The notes under the pieces are model-generated. The model had not been told where the DNA came from. It was given only the letters and a program-made list of their open reading frames with translations, and did not search any database. Below are positions 48,978-57,791 of a stretch of 64,000 nt of DNA, piece by piece. Source of the DNA: Aquabacterium sp. CECT 9606 (GTDB lineage: Bacteria > Pseudomonadota > Gammaproteobacteria > Burkholderiales > Burkholderiaceae_C); assembly GCF_918741295.1 (NCBI RefSeq), contig NZ_CAKKNB010000001.1, positions 186,001-250,000 on the forward strand. Direction: 5' to 3'. Position 1 is the stretch's first letter. Each line of letters begins with the position of its first letter. Both the position numbers and the translations under genes were made by a program.

Positions 48978-49670
48978 TTACAGCGACAGCAAGGCGCCAG
49001 TGACCAATGCGGTCAGTGGAATGCTGAACAAGGTCAGCGCCACCAGGCGCCGGCCATGCAGGCGAGACCACATCAGCACGCCAGTGATGGACAGCACCAC
49101 CAGGCACCCGGCGATCGAGTCAGCGGCCAATATCCACAATGGATGCACGCTCTGCGCCATGTGCAAGCGCGTCAACAGGTAAAAGCCGTTGCCTTCCTTG
49201 CGCTTGACCGTGACGAGTTGGTTGCCGCGCCAGTACTCCGCCACCACGCTGCCTTTGGGGCCGGAGTGGCTGAACTCCCAACGCTCGGGTTGTTGTAATG
49301 ATTGGTTGCCCCAGCTGACCGGCCTGGCCGGCTCACGCTGCAAACGCAACTGCTCAGGTCGCACATGCAAGGAGGCGGCCAACCATTGCGCCATGGCCTG
49401 AGGGTCAGCGCGTTGGTTGGGCTCAACCGGGATGGTGAAGTTGCTGGGGGTCGTCTCCACCAAAGGCAGCTTCATCACCGCGCGATGATTGAGCAGGATG
49501 CCCGTGGCTCCGAACAGCAAGCCAAACACGCCGCCCCACAATCCACACCAGGCGTGGGTGCGCTTCAGCCATTTCAGAACGGCAGCTCGGCGCCAGCCCA
49601 CTGGCAGGAACAAAGGGCCGCCAGGACGGCTGACCGGGGCAGCCGCTTGGCCTGGCAGCACGGCGCTCAT
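48978..49670 (-). CDS. PepSY-associated TM-helix protein
   Basis: Membrane protein of 230 residues. A first helix (about 38-60, THAWCGLWGGVFGLLFGATG) carries the HxWxG-like start of PepSY-TM proteins, with the conserved LLNHRAV after it. A soluble periplasmic region of about 110 residues follows, and two further helices lie at about 183-205 and 210-229. Such proteins are commonly encoded next to TonB-dependent siderophore receptors and are thought to take part in ferric-siderophore reduction. It overlaps the upstream DUF4198 gene by four bases and is the last gene of that operon. Confidence 0.85.
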   Translation of the reverse strand: MSAVLPGQAAAPVSRPGGPLFLPVGWRRAAVLKWLKRTHAWCGLWGGVFGLLFGATGILLNHRAVMKLPLVETTPSNFTIPVEPNQRADPQAMAQWLAASLHVRPEQLRLQREPARPVSWGNQSLQQPERWEFSHSGPKGSVVAEYWRGNQLVTVKRKEGNGFYLLTRLHMAQSVHPLWILAADSIAGCLVVLSITGVLMWSRLHGRRLVALTLFSIPLTALVTGALLSL

Positions 49671-50416
49671 GGTTGACTTGAGCGTGAAGGCGAGAAGGTG
49701 GGCTCGCCTTGCCCCGTCGTCAAAGTCAAGGTGGCCCGGTGCCGCTGGGCTTGGTAAGGCTTGCCTTCAAACTCGCCAGCGCCTTGCTCCAGGTGGATCA
49801 CTTGCAAAATGTATTGCCCCTTCCAGGGCATGGGCAGGCGCACAGCGCCCTCCTTGTCCGTTCGTGCTTCCTGGGCCCAAGTGTTCTGGGCCACGATCTT
49901 CACATCGGCCTTGGGCAGAGGTTTGCCGCGGAAGTACACCTTGAAGTTGCCCGCTTCAGGCGATGGCACGATGTCCAGCGTCAAGCCGGGCTGGGCCGCC
50001 GAGGTGGGGAGCGTGCCTTGATGGCGAGCGTAGAAAAATGGTTTGACGATGCCGATGCCCGACATGCTCCAGTCTTTCACACCCACGGCCAACTCTTCTA
50101 CCAGGATTGTTGCTGGAGCAGGAACCGGTGATGCCAGGGCAAAACCTTCGGCGCGTTTGCTCAACTTGACGGGCTTGGCCACGGCGTCGGGGGCATTCAA
50201 CCAACGGGCTTGCGGCCCGGGGATTTCATCAAGCCGCCCTGGTGAGCGCTCACGGGCTGACTCTTCGTACTCGCCGAAGAACACGGTGGCCTGGGGGCCT
50301 TCATGCTCGATCCAAAGGTAGTGGGCACGTGCGGTGCTCATCGACAAGAAGGCCAATGCCGAGGCCACGCAGGCTTTGAAGTGATGTGGTTTCATGGTGG
50401 GTTTCCGATGGCTCAT
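49667..50416 (-). CDS. DUF4198-family periplasmic protein
   Basis: Exported protein of 249 residues (signal peptide ending TARAHYLWIEHE; HYLW is typical of DUF4198). Immunoglobulin-like strands follow, including GNFKVYFRGKPLPKADVKIV and GAVRLPMPWKGQYILQVIHL. The family is found with iron, nickel or cobalt uptake genes, where it is thought to bind metal in the periplasm. The ATG at 50416 overlaps the receptor's stop codon (TGATG) and was chosen for that coupling; a second ATG at 50395 just before the hydrophobic segment is also possible. The gene lies between the receptor and the PepSY-TM gene. Confidence 0.8.
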   Translation of the reverse strand: MSHRKPTMKPHHFKACVASALAFLSMSTARAHYLWIEHEGPQATVFFGEYEESARERSPGRLDEIPGPQARWLNAPDAVAKPVKLSKRAEGFALASPVPAPATILVEELAVGVKDWSMSGIGIVKPFFYARHQGTLPTSAAQPGLTLDIVPSPEAGNFKVYFRGKPLPKADVKIVAQNTWAQEARTDKEGAVRLPMPWKGQYILQVIHLEQGAGEFEGKPYQAQRHRATLTLTTGQGEPTFSPSRSSQP

Positions 50417-52605
50417 CAGTTGAAACGCAAGCGTGCTGTCAGGAAGGCGGAGCGCTCTTCGCCAGGCAAGGCGCCGCTGAAGGTGGCGTTGGTGAAATAA
50501 CGGCGGTCGGTCAGGTTGCGCAGGTTCAAGCCGATGTCCCACGATTTTGTCTCGTAGAAGACGCTGGCATCCAGCACCGTGTAAGAAGGCACCCGGTACA
50601 GGTTCAGGCTGTCGGCGTAGGTATCGCCACGGTAGGTGAACCCACCGCCCACACCCCAGCCGCGCAGCGACTCGGCCTGCAAGCGGTAGGCGGCCCAGAG
50701 GCGGGCGCCTGTCTTGGCCACGGCGGCGGGCCGCTTGCCATTGATGCTGGCGGTGACACCTAACTGCGTGTTCGTGGCGCTGGCATTGGAGGTCGTTTTG
50801 GCATCTTGCCAAACCAGGTTGGCCGTGGTGGTCAAGCCAGTCATCGGGCTGCCTGACAAGTCAAGCTCAAAGCCTCGCGTCCTGTCTTTGCCATCGGGCG
50901 TCGGGTCCAGGTTGCCTGGCAGCGTGATGTAGTAGTCCTGGCGCCGGGTTTCAAACAAGGCGGTGGTCAGGTCAAGCTTGTTGTTCAGCAAGGACAGTTT
51001 GGCGCCGACTTCCAACTGCGATGAGCTTTCCGGAATCACGGTGCGCCCGTCGGCCGATGCACTGACGCGGCCAGCCTCGGTGGCCAGGTTGACGAATTTG
51101 CCGTTGGACCAACCCGCGTAGAACGAGGTCTGGCTGGAGGGTTGCCACACGCCGCCCAAAGAGCCTGTGGTCCAGGTGACCGTGTCCTTCACGGTGCGCG
51201 GCACAACGGAGGCTCCTTGCAGTCCCTGGTCGGTGACCTTGGCGCTGTCTGTGCGCAGGCCGGCTCGCAGCTTGAATTGCTCGCCGAACGCAATCTGATC
51301 CTGGGCGTACAGGCCCCATGCCTGTGAACTGATGTGGCGGTTGAAGCCCTGAGAGGGCACTGGCGACAAGCCAGCCAACGAGGTCTCTGGTACCACGGGC
51401 TGGTTGATGTTGGTGATGCTTGGCAGGTTGTAGCCGATGCGGACGGTGTCAGCCCGGGTGTGGTTGAACTCGATGCCGGCCAAAACGGTGTGCCGCGCGG
51501 TGGGTTCGCCAAATTTCCAGACGATTTCGTTCTGCAGGCTGAGGTAGCGGGCATCGTCGTTCTGGGTTCGAACATTGCGGCCGGTCATGGCGTTGTTGAT
51601 GTCGCCCGGGTTGCCTCCGGCATTGCGCAACATGTCCAGCGAGCGCCAGTCCTGGATCAATGCCGTTCGCAATAACAGATCGCTGGAGAACTGCCATTCG
51701 TGGCCCAGTGTCAAACGGTCAATGGTTTGGTCGCTGTAATTGAAGGGGCTGTAGTACTTGGCCTCAAGGTGCACCGGCACGATCTGGCGGTTGATGTTGA
51801 AGGGCAGGCCATAGTTGTCGGGCTTGACCTTCAGTTCGCGGTGGTCGTAGTCAATGGTGAAGGTGCTGTTGTCATTGACCCACCATGTCAGCGAAGGCAG
51901 AACCTCGTTGATCTCGCGAGACAGGCTGCGCCAACCGTCGGTTTTCTCGGTGTTGACGATCAGCCGTGCGGCAACATTGTTCGACAAGGGGCCGGTGATG
52001 TCCGCGCTGCCCTGAACGGTGCCAAAGCTGCCCAGGGTGGTGGACAGCTCCGCGCCAAATCGACGCTGAGGCTGTTTGGTCACCACGTTCAAGCTACCGC
52101 CGGGTTGACCTGCACCGTACAAGGCCGACCCTGGTCCTTTCAGCACTTCGACCCGCTCCACATCAGCGAAGGTGCGCCAATAACCGTTTTGAGTGGTGCC
52201 ATCGAAGTAGCCATCGCGCAGAAAACGCATGGCCTGGCCTCGAATCACGTAGTTGTTGGCAAAGCCGTAGCCGCCACCCATGACCGGTTGCACACCACTC
52301 ACGTTTTCAACCGCCTGGTTCATCGTCAAGGTGCCTTGGTCGTGCAGCACCTCTTTGGGCACCACGACGACAGAAGCGGGCAGGTCGCGGAGGGGGGTGT
52401 CGGTCTTGCTGCCTGTCTGAGTCTGGCTTCGCAAGCTGCCCGACCGTGCGCGCGCGCCCTGGACTGTGATGCTTGGCAATGAAGATTCAGCCGTTGTGTC
52501 GCTGTTGGCGTTCTGCGCCAAGGCGGGGGTGGTGGCGACAGCCGCCCCTATCAGGCTGGCCAATGCGGCCAGTGAGGTGGCGGTTCGGGGAAGGGGGTGG
52601 CACAC
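50416..52605 (-). CDS. TonB-dependent siderophore receptor
   Basis: Outer-membrane receptor of 729 residues. A signal peptide (to about residue 31, ALAQN) is followed by the plug domain: SLPSITVQGARA, LRDLPASVVVVPKEVLHDQG, YVIRGQAMRFLRDGYFDG and RVEVLKGPGSALYGAGQPGG. The 22-stranded barrel ends in the aromatic FLTARLRFN. The plug features place it in the siderophore class (FhuE/FpvA-like). A Fur-box-like sequence is just upstream, so it should be iron-repressed. It is the first gene of a three-gene unit with DUF4198 and PepSY-TM. The siderophore is not known, and no biosynthesis genes are in the window. Confidence 0.93.
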   Translation of the reverse strand: MCHPLPRTATSLAALASLIGAAVATTPALAQNANSDTTAESSLPSITVQGARARSGSLRSQTQTGSKTDTPLRDLPASVVVVPKEVLHDQGTLTMNQAVENVSGVQPVMGGGYGFANNYVIRGQAMRFLRDGYFDGTTQNGYWRTFADVERVEVLKGPGSALYGAGQPGGSLNVVTKQPQRRFGAELSTTLGSFGTVQGSADITGPLSNNVAARLIVNTEKTDGWRSLSREINEVLPSLTWWVNDNSTFTIDYDHRELKVKPDNYGLPFNINRQIVPVHLEAKYYSPFNYSDQTIDRLTLGHEWQFSSDLLLRTALIQDWRSLDMLRNAGGNPGDINNAMTGRNVRTQNDDARYLSLQNEIVWKFGEPTARHTVLAGIEFNHTRADTVRIGYNLPSITNINQPVVPETSLAGLSPVPSQGFNRHISSQAWGLYAQDQIAFGEQFKLRAGLRTDSAKVTDQGLQGASVVPRTVKDTVTWTTGSLGGVWQPSSQTSFYAGWSNGKFVNLATEAGRVSASADGRTVIPESSSQLEVGAKLSLLNNKLDLTTALFETRRQDYYITLPGNLDPTPDGKDRTRGFELDLSGSPMTGLTTTANLVWQDAKTTSNASATNTQLGVTASINGKRPAAVAKTGARLWAAYRLQAESLRGWGVGGGFTYRGDTYADSLNLYRVPSYTVLDASVFYETKSWDIGLNLRNLTDRRYFTNATFSGALPGEERSAFLTARLRFN

Positions 52606-52630
52606 TCGAATGACTCCTTAACAATAACCG

Positions 52631-52650
52631 TAATGATAACGATTATTATT
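52631..52650 (-). promoter_or_regulatory. Fur-box-like site upstream of the siderophore receptor
   Basis: The minus strand carries AATAATAATCGTTATCATTA, which agrees with most positions of the 19-bp Fur consensus (GATAATGATAATCATTATC). It sits 26 bp upstream of the receptor ATG in an AT-rich island. Iron repression is inferred. Confidence 0.7.
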
Positions 52651-52699
52651 AAGTTTTGAAAAGTTAGTGTGACGACGCGCTCGCTCACCCGTGTATGGG

Positions 52700-53821
52700 T
52701 CAAGCCCTTTGAAACAAGACGGCGGGAGTGATGTCGTGCAAGGTGGCGCAACCGGTGAGCGCCATGGCGATCTCCAGCTCATCGCGCAGCAGGCGGATGA
52801 CATGGGCCACGCCCAAGGCGCCCGCGGTGGCCAGCGCATGCACATAAGGGCGGCCGATCAGCACTGCACGGGCGCCCAGTGCGATGGCCTTGAGCACATC
52901 GGTGCCGCGCCGGATGCCACCGTCCACCAGCAAGGGCATGTCGGGGCCGACGGCTTGCGCGATGCGCGGCAAGGCCCAGGCGGTGGGGATGGCCGTGTCC
53001 AGGGTGCGGCCGCCGTGGTTGGACACGATCAGGCCGGCCACGCCCATCTGGGCCGCTTGCCGCGCATCGTCTTCATGCAGGATGCCTTTGAGCAGGATGG
53101 GCAGGCGGGTGACGCTTTGCAGCCAGGCGATGTCGGACCAGGTGGGGGCCGCACTCAGCAGGCCGTCGAACATGGCGCTTTGCCCGACGGACAAGGACAT
53201 GGGCGGTGCATCTGGCAGGCCCGCCAGATTGACGGCCGAGATGCCCGGCGGCAGTTTGAAGCCGGCGCGTCGTTCGCGGTCGCGGGCGCCGCTGGCGGGG
53301 GCATCGACGGTGATGACCAGGGCTTCGTAACCGGCGGCTTCGGCGCGTTGCACCAACGCCTGCGTGAAGGCCCGGTCGTGCTGCAGGTAGAGCTGGAACC
53401 ACAGGGGGCCACGGCCTGGGTCGGCCAGGATCGCTTGGGAGATATGCTCCAGCGAGGTGCTGGCTTGTGTGCTCAACACGAGGCCAGCACCTTGGGCCGC
53501 AGCAGCATAGGCGGTGCCCAGTTCGCCATCGGGGTGGGCCATGCGCTGAAAGGCCACGGGCGCCAGCAGGATGGGGTGGTCCAGCGTGCGGCCCAACAAG
53601 GTTTGGCGCGTGTGGCCACCGGTCAGGGCACGCAGCACGCGAGGGTGCAGCTGAAGTTGATCCCACGCGGTGCGGTTGGCTTGCAGGGTGAGCTCGTCGG
53701 CGGCACCGCCACTGAAATAGGCCCAGGCGTTGTCGTCAAGCCGTTCGCGTGCGTGGGTGGTGTAGTCGGTCAGATTGACCGTGCCAGGCGGGATCGCACC
53801 GAGTTCGGGGATGGAGCTCAT
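52700..53821 (-). CDS. FMN-dependent alpha-hydroxy-acid oxidase/dehydrogenase
   Basis: TIM-barrel flavoenzyme of 373 residues of the lactate oxidase/glycolate oxidase/LldD family. It has the start NLTDYTTHARERLDDNAWAY, LLAPVAFQRMAHPDGE, the FMN-binding WFQLYLQHD and VDAP, the catalytic histidine in VSNHGGRTLD, and DGGIRRGTDVLKAIALGA plus IGRPYVHALA at the phosphate end. The start is uncertain: ATG at 53821 (used), or ATGs at 53845 and 53851 that would overlap the cytochrome gene. It lies in the iron island just after cytochrome b561, and may feed electrons from lactate-like acids to that reductase or simply be a passenger. Confidence 0.88.
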   Translation of the reverse strand: MSSIPELGAIPPGTVNLTDYTTHARERLDDNAWAYFSGGAADELTLQANRTAWDQLQLHPRVLRALTGGHTRQTLLGRTLDHPILLAPVAFQRMAHPDGELGTAYAAAAQGAGLVLSTQASTSLEHISQAILADPGRGPLWFQLYLQHDRAFTQALVQRAEAAGYEALVITVDAPASGARDRERRAGFKLPPGISAVNLAGLPDAPPMSLSVGQSAMFDGLLSAAPTWSDIAWLQSVTRLPILLKGILHEDDARQAAQMGVAGLIVSNHGGRTLDTAIPTAWALPRIAQAVGPDMPLLVDGGIRRGTDVLKAIALGARAVLIGRPYVHALATAGALGVAHVIRLLRDELEIAMALTGCATLHDITPAVLFQRA

Positions 53822-53831
53822 GGTCGGGTGC

Positions 53832-54368
53832 TCAGGCGACGTCATCGCCATGGGGAGCCGCTTTTCGCCCGGTGATCATGGCCAGAGCCAGGTTTTCCCG
53901 GTGACGCAAGCTGGTGAACACGACGCCGACCAGGTGAAGGGCGATGAGGCCCAGCAAACCCCAAGCCATCCAAGTGTGGATGATCTCCAAGGGCTCGGAA
54001 CCCCAGTAGCGATCGGTGGTTTGCAGCCATCCTGTGAAGGCGGTACCGCCCACACAGGTCAGTAAGGCTACCACCATCCAGCCGCCGAGGGGGTTGTGCC
54101 CGATGTGCCGCGGCTCCACGTGACGCCACAACTGCCGGCTGTAGTCCATGACAACGGAAGGGCGGTGCACGAACTGGGCAAAGCGAGCGTATCGTCGACC
54201 TGCCCAGCCCCACATCAAGCGGATCGATACTGCCGCTGCGGCCACGTAGCCGGAACGTTCATGTGCCCATCCAATGCCCAAGTCCAGGGTGCTCAGCCAT
54301 GCCGTGGCAATGGAGGCCACCAGTGCCCAGTGCAGAAGGCGGACGAGTCGATCCCAGACTTGAATCAC
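53832..54368 (-). CDS. Cytochrome b561-type membrane cytochrome
   Basis: Four-helix di-haem membrane protein of 178 residues. It begins VWDRLVRLLHWALVASIATA, where the His starts helix 1. GHNPLGGWMVVALLTCVGG supports helix 3, and IIHTWMAWGLLGLIALHLVGV carries the helix-4 histidines. Family members pass electrons across the inner membrane. It overlaps the small PepSY gene by four bases and precedes the alpha-hydroxy-acid oxidase gene. Together with a PepSY protein this is a common reductase pair beside siderophore receptors, so a ferric-reductase role is likely but not proven. Confidence 0.88.
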   Translation of the reverse strand: MIQVWDRLVRLLHWALVASIATAWLSTLDLGIGWAHERSGYVAAAAVSIRLMWGWAGRRYARFAQFVHRPSVVMDYSRQLWRHVEPRHIGHNPLGGWMVVALLTCVGGTAFTGWLQTTDRYWGSEPLEIIHTWMAWGLLGLIALHLVGVVFTSLRHRENLALAMITGRKAAPHGDDVA

Positions 54369-54637
54369 TGCACCACGTTGCCGATCAACTCAAGGGTCTT
54401 GGGATTGAAGTAGGACTCCTTCTTGTTGCCTTGCTTGTCAAAGCCATAGACCTCGTAGCAGCCGTTGTCCACCTTGATCTTGCGGATCTGCCAACCTTCT
54501 TTTTCAAGCTTGCTGACCAGCTCGTCACGTTTTTTCCATTCCGCGGCGGGCTCATTGCATTTGAAATCACCGTGAGCGTGGACCAGCGTTGGCACGGCGG
54601 CAAACAGCGCCAGGGAGAGGACTACGGATGCTTTCAT
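54365..54637 (-). CDS. Small periplasmic PepSY-domain protein
   Basis: Exported protein of 90 residues. The signal peptide is about 1-22 (LVHAHG). The single PepSY domain is recognisable by the stretch WKKRDELVSKLEKEGWQIRK and then VDNGCYEVYGFDKQGNKKES. Two cysteines (KCNEP, NGCYE) may pair. It overlaps the cytochrome b561 gene (ATGA). PepSY-b561 pairs are often found with iron-uptake genes. The ATG at 54637 was chosen because it directly starts the signal peptide. Confidence 0.85.
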   Translation of the reverse strand: MKASVVLSLALFAAVPTLVHAHGDFKCNEPAAEWKKRDELVSKLEKEGWQIRKIKVDNGCYEVYGFDKQGNKKESYFNPKTLELIGNVVQ

Positions 54638-54678
54638 GGGAATGCTTTCTTTCTGTCTGTGCGCTTGATGTTGAGGCC

Positions 54679-55362
54679 TCAGGTGTCGGCCCACATCCGC
54701 AAAAGATTATGGTACAGGCCGGTCAATCCGACCACGGAGGGGTCTTCGCCGTGCTGGGTGCGCAGGCGCAGAAGGTCCATGTCCATGTCGAAGAGCAGTC
54801 GGCGCTGATCGTCTCGGCGCACCATGCTTTCAACCCAGAAAAAACTGGCCACGCGCTGACCACGTGTCACGGGCTCGACCCGGTGCACGCTGCTGGATGG
54901 GTAGATCACCATGTGGCCGGCCGGCAGCTTGACGGTCTGGACACCGAAGGTATCGTTGATGACCAGTTCGCCGCCATCGTAGTCACTTGGCTCGGACAAG
55001 AATAAGGTGCAGCTGACGTCAGTGCGAACTCTTTCGCCAGTCGTGGCGGAGTGCATGACAGCACCATCGACGTGATCGTCGTAGCGGTTGGTGTCATTGC
55101 CGTAGCGGTTGAACTGCGGCGGGAATGTCTTCTTGGGCAGGGTGGCCGAGAAAAACAGGGCATGGCGGTTAAGGGCTTGCAGGACCAGAGTTTGCGCGGC
55201 CTTGGCCTGCTCGCTGCCAGGAATCACCTGCTCATTGTTTTTGGCATGCACCGCTTGCGTGCCAGCCGTAGCCCGACCGTCGCGCCATGCTGCTTCACCC
55301 AAGGTGGCGTGCAAGGCACGCAACTCGTCAGGGGTCAGGACATCCGGGATGTGAAGCAGCAT
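54679..55362 (-). CDS. Fe(II)/2-oxoglutarate-dependent hydroxylase, PiuC/YbiX type
   Basis: PKHD-type oxygenase of 227 residues. The iron ligands are His and Asp in [10 protein letters not shown] (HxD) and a distal His in [15 protein letters not shown], where the Arg binds 2-oxoglutarate. [16 protein letters not shown] and [18 protein letters not shown] segments ([16 protein letters not shown]) identify the PiuC/YbiX family. These genes typically accompany a Fiu/PiuA-type receptor, as here (33 bp after it). The substrate is not known. Confidence 0.92.
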   Translation of the reverse strand: MLLHIPDVLTPDELRALHATLGEAAWRDGRATAGTQAVHAKNNEQVIPGSEQAKAAQTLVLQALNRHALFFSATLPKKTFPPQFNRYGNDTNRYDDHVDGAVMHSATTGERVRTDVSCTLFLSEPSDYDGGELVINDTFGVQTVKLPAGHMVIYPSSSVHRVEPVTRGQRVASFFWVESMVRRDDQRRLLFDMDMDLLRLRTQHGEDPSVVGLTGLYHNLLRMWADT

Positions 55363-55395
55363 GGCGGCAAAGTCGGGTAACAGACGACACGCAGT

Positions 55396-57636
55396 TTAGA
55401 ACGTCGTTTTCAACGTCAACTGAGCGGAGCGAGCTGCGCCAGGTGTGTAGAAGCCGCGATACAGGCCATCGGCATACAACTCGTCGGTCACGTTGTTGAT
55501 GTTCAAGCGCAAGGACATACGCCAGTCGATGGTGTATTCGACCATCAGATCTGCCGTGGTGAAGTCGGCGGCCTTAGCTGCGCGGTTGCCTTCTGGATTC
55601 TGCGAGCCGCGGTGGTTCAGGCCAGCGCCGAAGCGCCATTGCGGATTCAACTGGTAGGTGCTCCACAGGCTGGCGCTGTGCTTGGGGGTCAAGCCGGGGC
55701 GGTCGCCTTGCTGTTGAGCATTGTTGGCGCTGCAGACGCCGGTGTTGGCATTGCAGGTGGTGGCAGGAACGTTGCTTTTGTCGATCTTGGCTTCTGGGAT
55801 CCAGGTGTAGGACAGGTAGGCCTCCCAATCCTTGGTGATCTTTCCTGCGATGTCCAGGTCCAGGCCGGCGGCGTGCCGTTTCCCTGACAGCAGTTGCTGA
55901 GCCGATGCACTGTCTGGATCGGTATTGCGTTCGTTGTACTTCTCGGAATAGAACAGCGAGGTGTTGAGCGACAGGCGCTGATCCAGCAGGTTGAGCTTGG
56001 AGCCAATTTCAAAGTTGCGGCTTTTCTCGGGTGCGGTGTTGGCATCCTTGGAAGCAGGGCCCTGCACGGCGAATTGGTAGGTGTCGCCTGACACGTTGAA
56101 GGACGTGCCGTAAGAGGCGTGGAAAGAGGTCGATTCGCTGGGTTGGAACAGCACGCCCAGGCGCTCACTCCACAGGCTGTCATCCCGGGCAAAGCTGGCA
56201 CCCGTGGTGGTGTGGTAAGACGCACTGAACTGGTCGTTGCGCAGTCCGGCGATCAGCTTGAATGCCGGGGTGATGGCCAGCGTGTTCTGAACGTACAGGC
56301 CCAAGTTGCGTGCCGTGTAGTGATTGTAGGGAACCGCTCCGCGCAGATCAGGGACCCAGGCGCCGTTGTCAGGTGTGCCCACCGTGGTGTCTGGCCGAGT
56401 GGCGGTGTTGGCAAAATTGTTGGCCCGTGCCGCTTTGTCCCATGACAAGTCCGCCCCCGTGATCAGGGTGTCGGTCATGGAGCCGAGCTTGAAGGTCTGG
56501 TTGTAGTCACTTTGCAGCAATGTGCCGCGCGTGGCCGCCATCCTGCCTTTGGACCCGTTTCGTTGCAGAACTGTGCTGTCGTTGAGGTTGTCCGGCGTAG
56601 TAGCCGGCACTGTGTTGCTGGCAGGGACGAAGCGGATCGTGGAGGCCAACAGATCGCGTTTGTAATAGCCTTGGCGCAGCGTGGTTTTGAGTTCGCCGCC
56701 GCTGGAAAACTTGTGCAGGTGGCTCAAGGTGCCGTAGGTGACATTGCCTTTGTTGTGGTCGCTGTCCAGCCCGTAGAAATGATCGGCTTGCAATGAGGGA
56801 ACGATTTTTCCGTTCACCAGGAACCAGGGGTGGTTATAGGTGGGGTTGTTGTCGTACTGCAAGTGATAAAGGCTGGCGGTGAACTCATCAGCGGTGCCAA
56901 TGCCCCAGCGGTAAGTGGGCGCGATGCCACGTTTGGATACGCTGGCGCCCTTGTTGTCGGCCTCGTGCACCAAGGCGTTGATGCGCAACGCCGAGGTGTC
57001 GCTGGTCTGGATGTTGAAGTCGCCAGTCAGGCGGAACATCTTGCCGGTGCCCACGGTGGTTTCAACCTCGTGCTGCGTCATCAAGTAGGGTTGCTTGTTG
57101 ACTTGGTTGACCACGCCGCCCGTGGAGCCTCGGCCAAACAACATCGAGGCTGAGCCACGCAGGACTTCGATCCGGTCGTTATTGAAGGTGTCGCGCTCGT
57201 ACAGTGAGGGGTCGCGCAGCCCATCAATGTAGATGTCGCCCGACTGGCTCAGCGAGAAGCCGCGCAGGCGCACGTCTTCCTCGCCAGTTTCGCCTGCTTG
57301 AAAGGTGACGCCAGCCGTGGTGTGCAGCACGTCCTTGATGTCGGTGAGGCTGCGGTCTTGCATCAGCTTTTGAGTGACCACGGTTACCGATTGAGGAATG
57401 TCTCGCAGCTCCTGCTTGCCTTTGCCGATGGTGGTCGTGGTGGCTTGGTAAGAGTTTTTAGAAGGCGGAGTGCGATCGACTGTCCCTTTCACTGTCACTT
57501 CGGGCAAGGCCGTGTCGGCTTGCTTAGGGGCGCCGTCTGTTGTCTGCGCCAGGACGGGTAAGCCCATCAAGCTCAAGCCGAAGCCGGCAGCGAGGGCACC
57601 CAGGGGCAGGGCGGAATTGGTGCGAGGGCGGGACAT
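55396..57636 (-). CDS. TonB-dependent catecholate siderophore receptor (Fiu/PiuA-like)
   Basis: Outer-membrane receptor of 746 residues. The signal peptide is about 1-31 (VLAQ). Plug features are LPEVTVKGT, RDIPQSVTVVTQKLMQDRS, VRLRGFSLSQSGDIYIDGLR and RIEVLRGSASMLFGRGSTGG. The barrel closes with TLKTTF. The plug motifs and the following piuC-type gene place it with Fiu/PiuA receptors, which take up monomeric catechol-iron complexes. A Fur-box-like site lies upstream. ATG at 57636 was chosen because it begins the signal peptide. Confidence 0.92.
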   Translation of the reverse strand: MSRPRTNSALPLGALAAGFGLSLMGLPVLAQTTDGAPKQADTALPEVTVKGTVDRTPPSKNSYQATTTTIGKGKQELRDIPQSVTVVTQKLMQDRSLTDIKDVLHTTAGVTFQAGETGEEDVRLRGFSLSQSGDIYIDGLRDPSLYERDTFNNDRIEVLRGSASMLFGRGSTGGVVNQVNKQPYLMTQHEVETTVGTGKMFRLTGDFNIQTSDTSALRINALVHEADNKGASVSKRGIAPTYRWGIGTADEFTASLYHLQYDNNPTYNHPWFLVNGKIVPSLQADHFYGLDSDHNKGNVTYGTLSHLHKFSSGGELKTTLRQGYYKRDLLASTIRFVPASNTVPATTPDNLNDSTVLQRNGSKGRMAATRGTLLQSDYNQTFKLGSMTDTLITGADLSWDKAARANNFANTATRPDTTVGTPDNGAWVPDLRGAVPYNHYTARNLGLYVQNTLAITPAFKLIAGLRNDQFSASYHTTTGASFARDDSLWSERLGVLFQPSESTSFHASYGTSFNVSGDTYQFAVQGPASKDANTAPEKSRNFEIGSKLNLLDQRLSLNTSLFYSEKYNERNTDPDSASAQQLLSGKRHAAGLDLDIAGKITKDWEAYLSYTWIPEAKIDKSNVPATTCNANTGVCSANNAQQQGDRPGLTPKHSASLWSTYQLNPQWRFGAGLNHRGSQNPEGNRAAKAADFTTADLMVEYTIDWRMSLRLNINNVTDELYADGLYRGFYTPGAARSAQLTLKTTF

Positions 57637-57683
57637 GACAACTGCTCCGAAATGAAAGGCAAACCCAAAACGGGATAACCTTG

Positions 57684-57704
57684 CAAATGATAACAATTCG
57701 CAAT
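57684..57704 (-). promoter_or_regulatory. Fur-box-like site upstream of the Fiu-like receptor
   Basis: The stretch CAAATGATAACAATTCGCAA (plus strand) contains the ATGATAAC core and an imperfect palindromic partner. It lies 48 bp upstream of the receptor start, and is one of the few AT-rich spots in this area. It resembles the site before the other receptor. Confidence 0.6.
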
Positions 57705-57791
57705 ACGTTTCGTTTCCCCGCTGATCCCTGAAACCGGGGGTGCCCAGAAGCTGTTGCGCATCAACAACGTCCTCTTTGTGCCCTCATCGCC

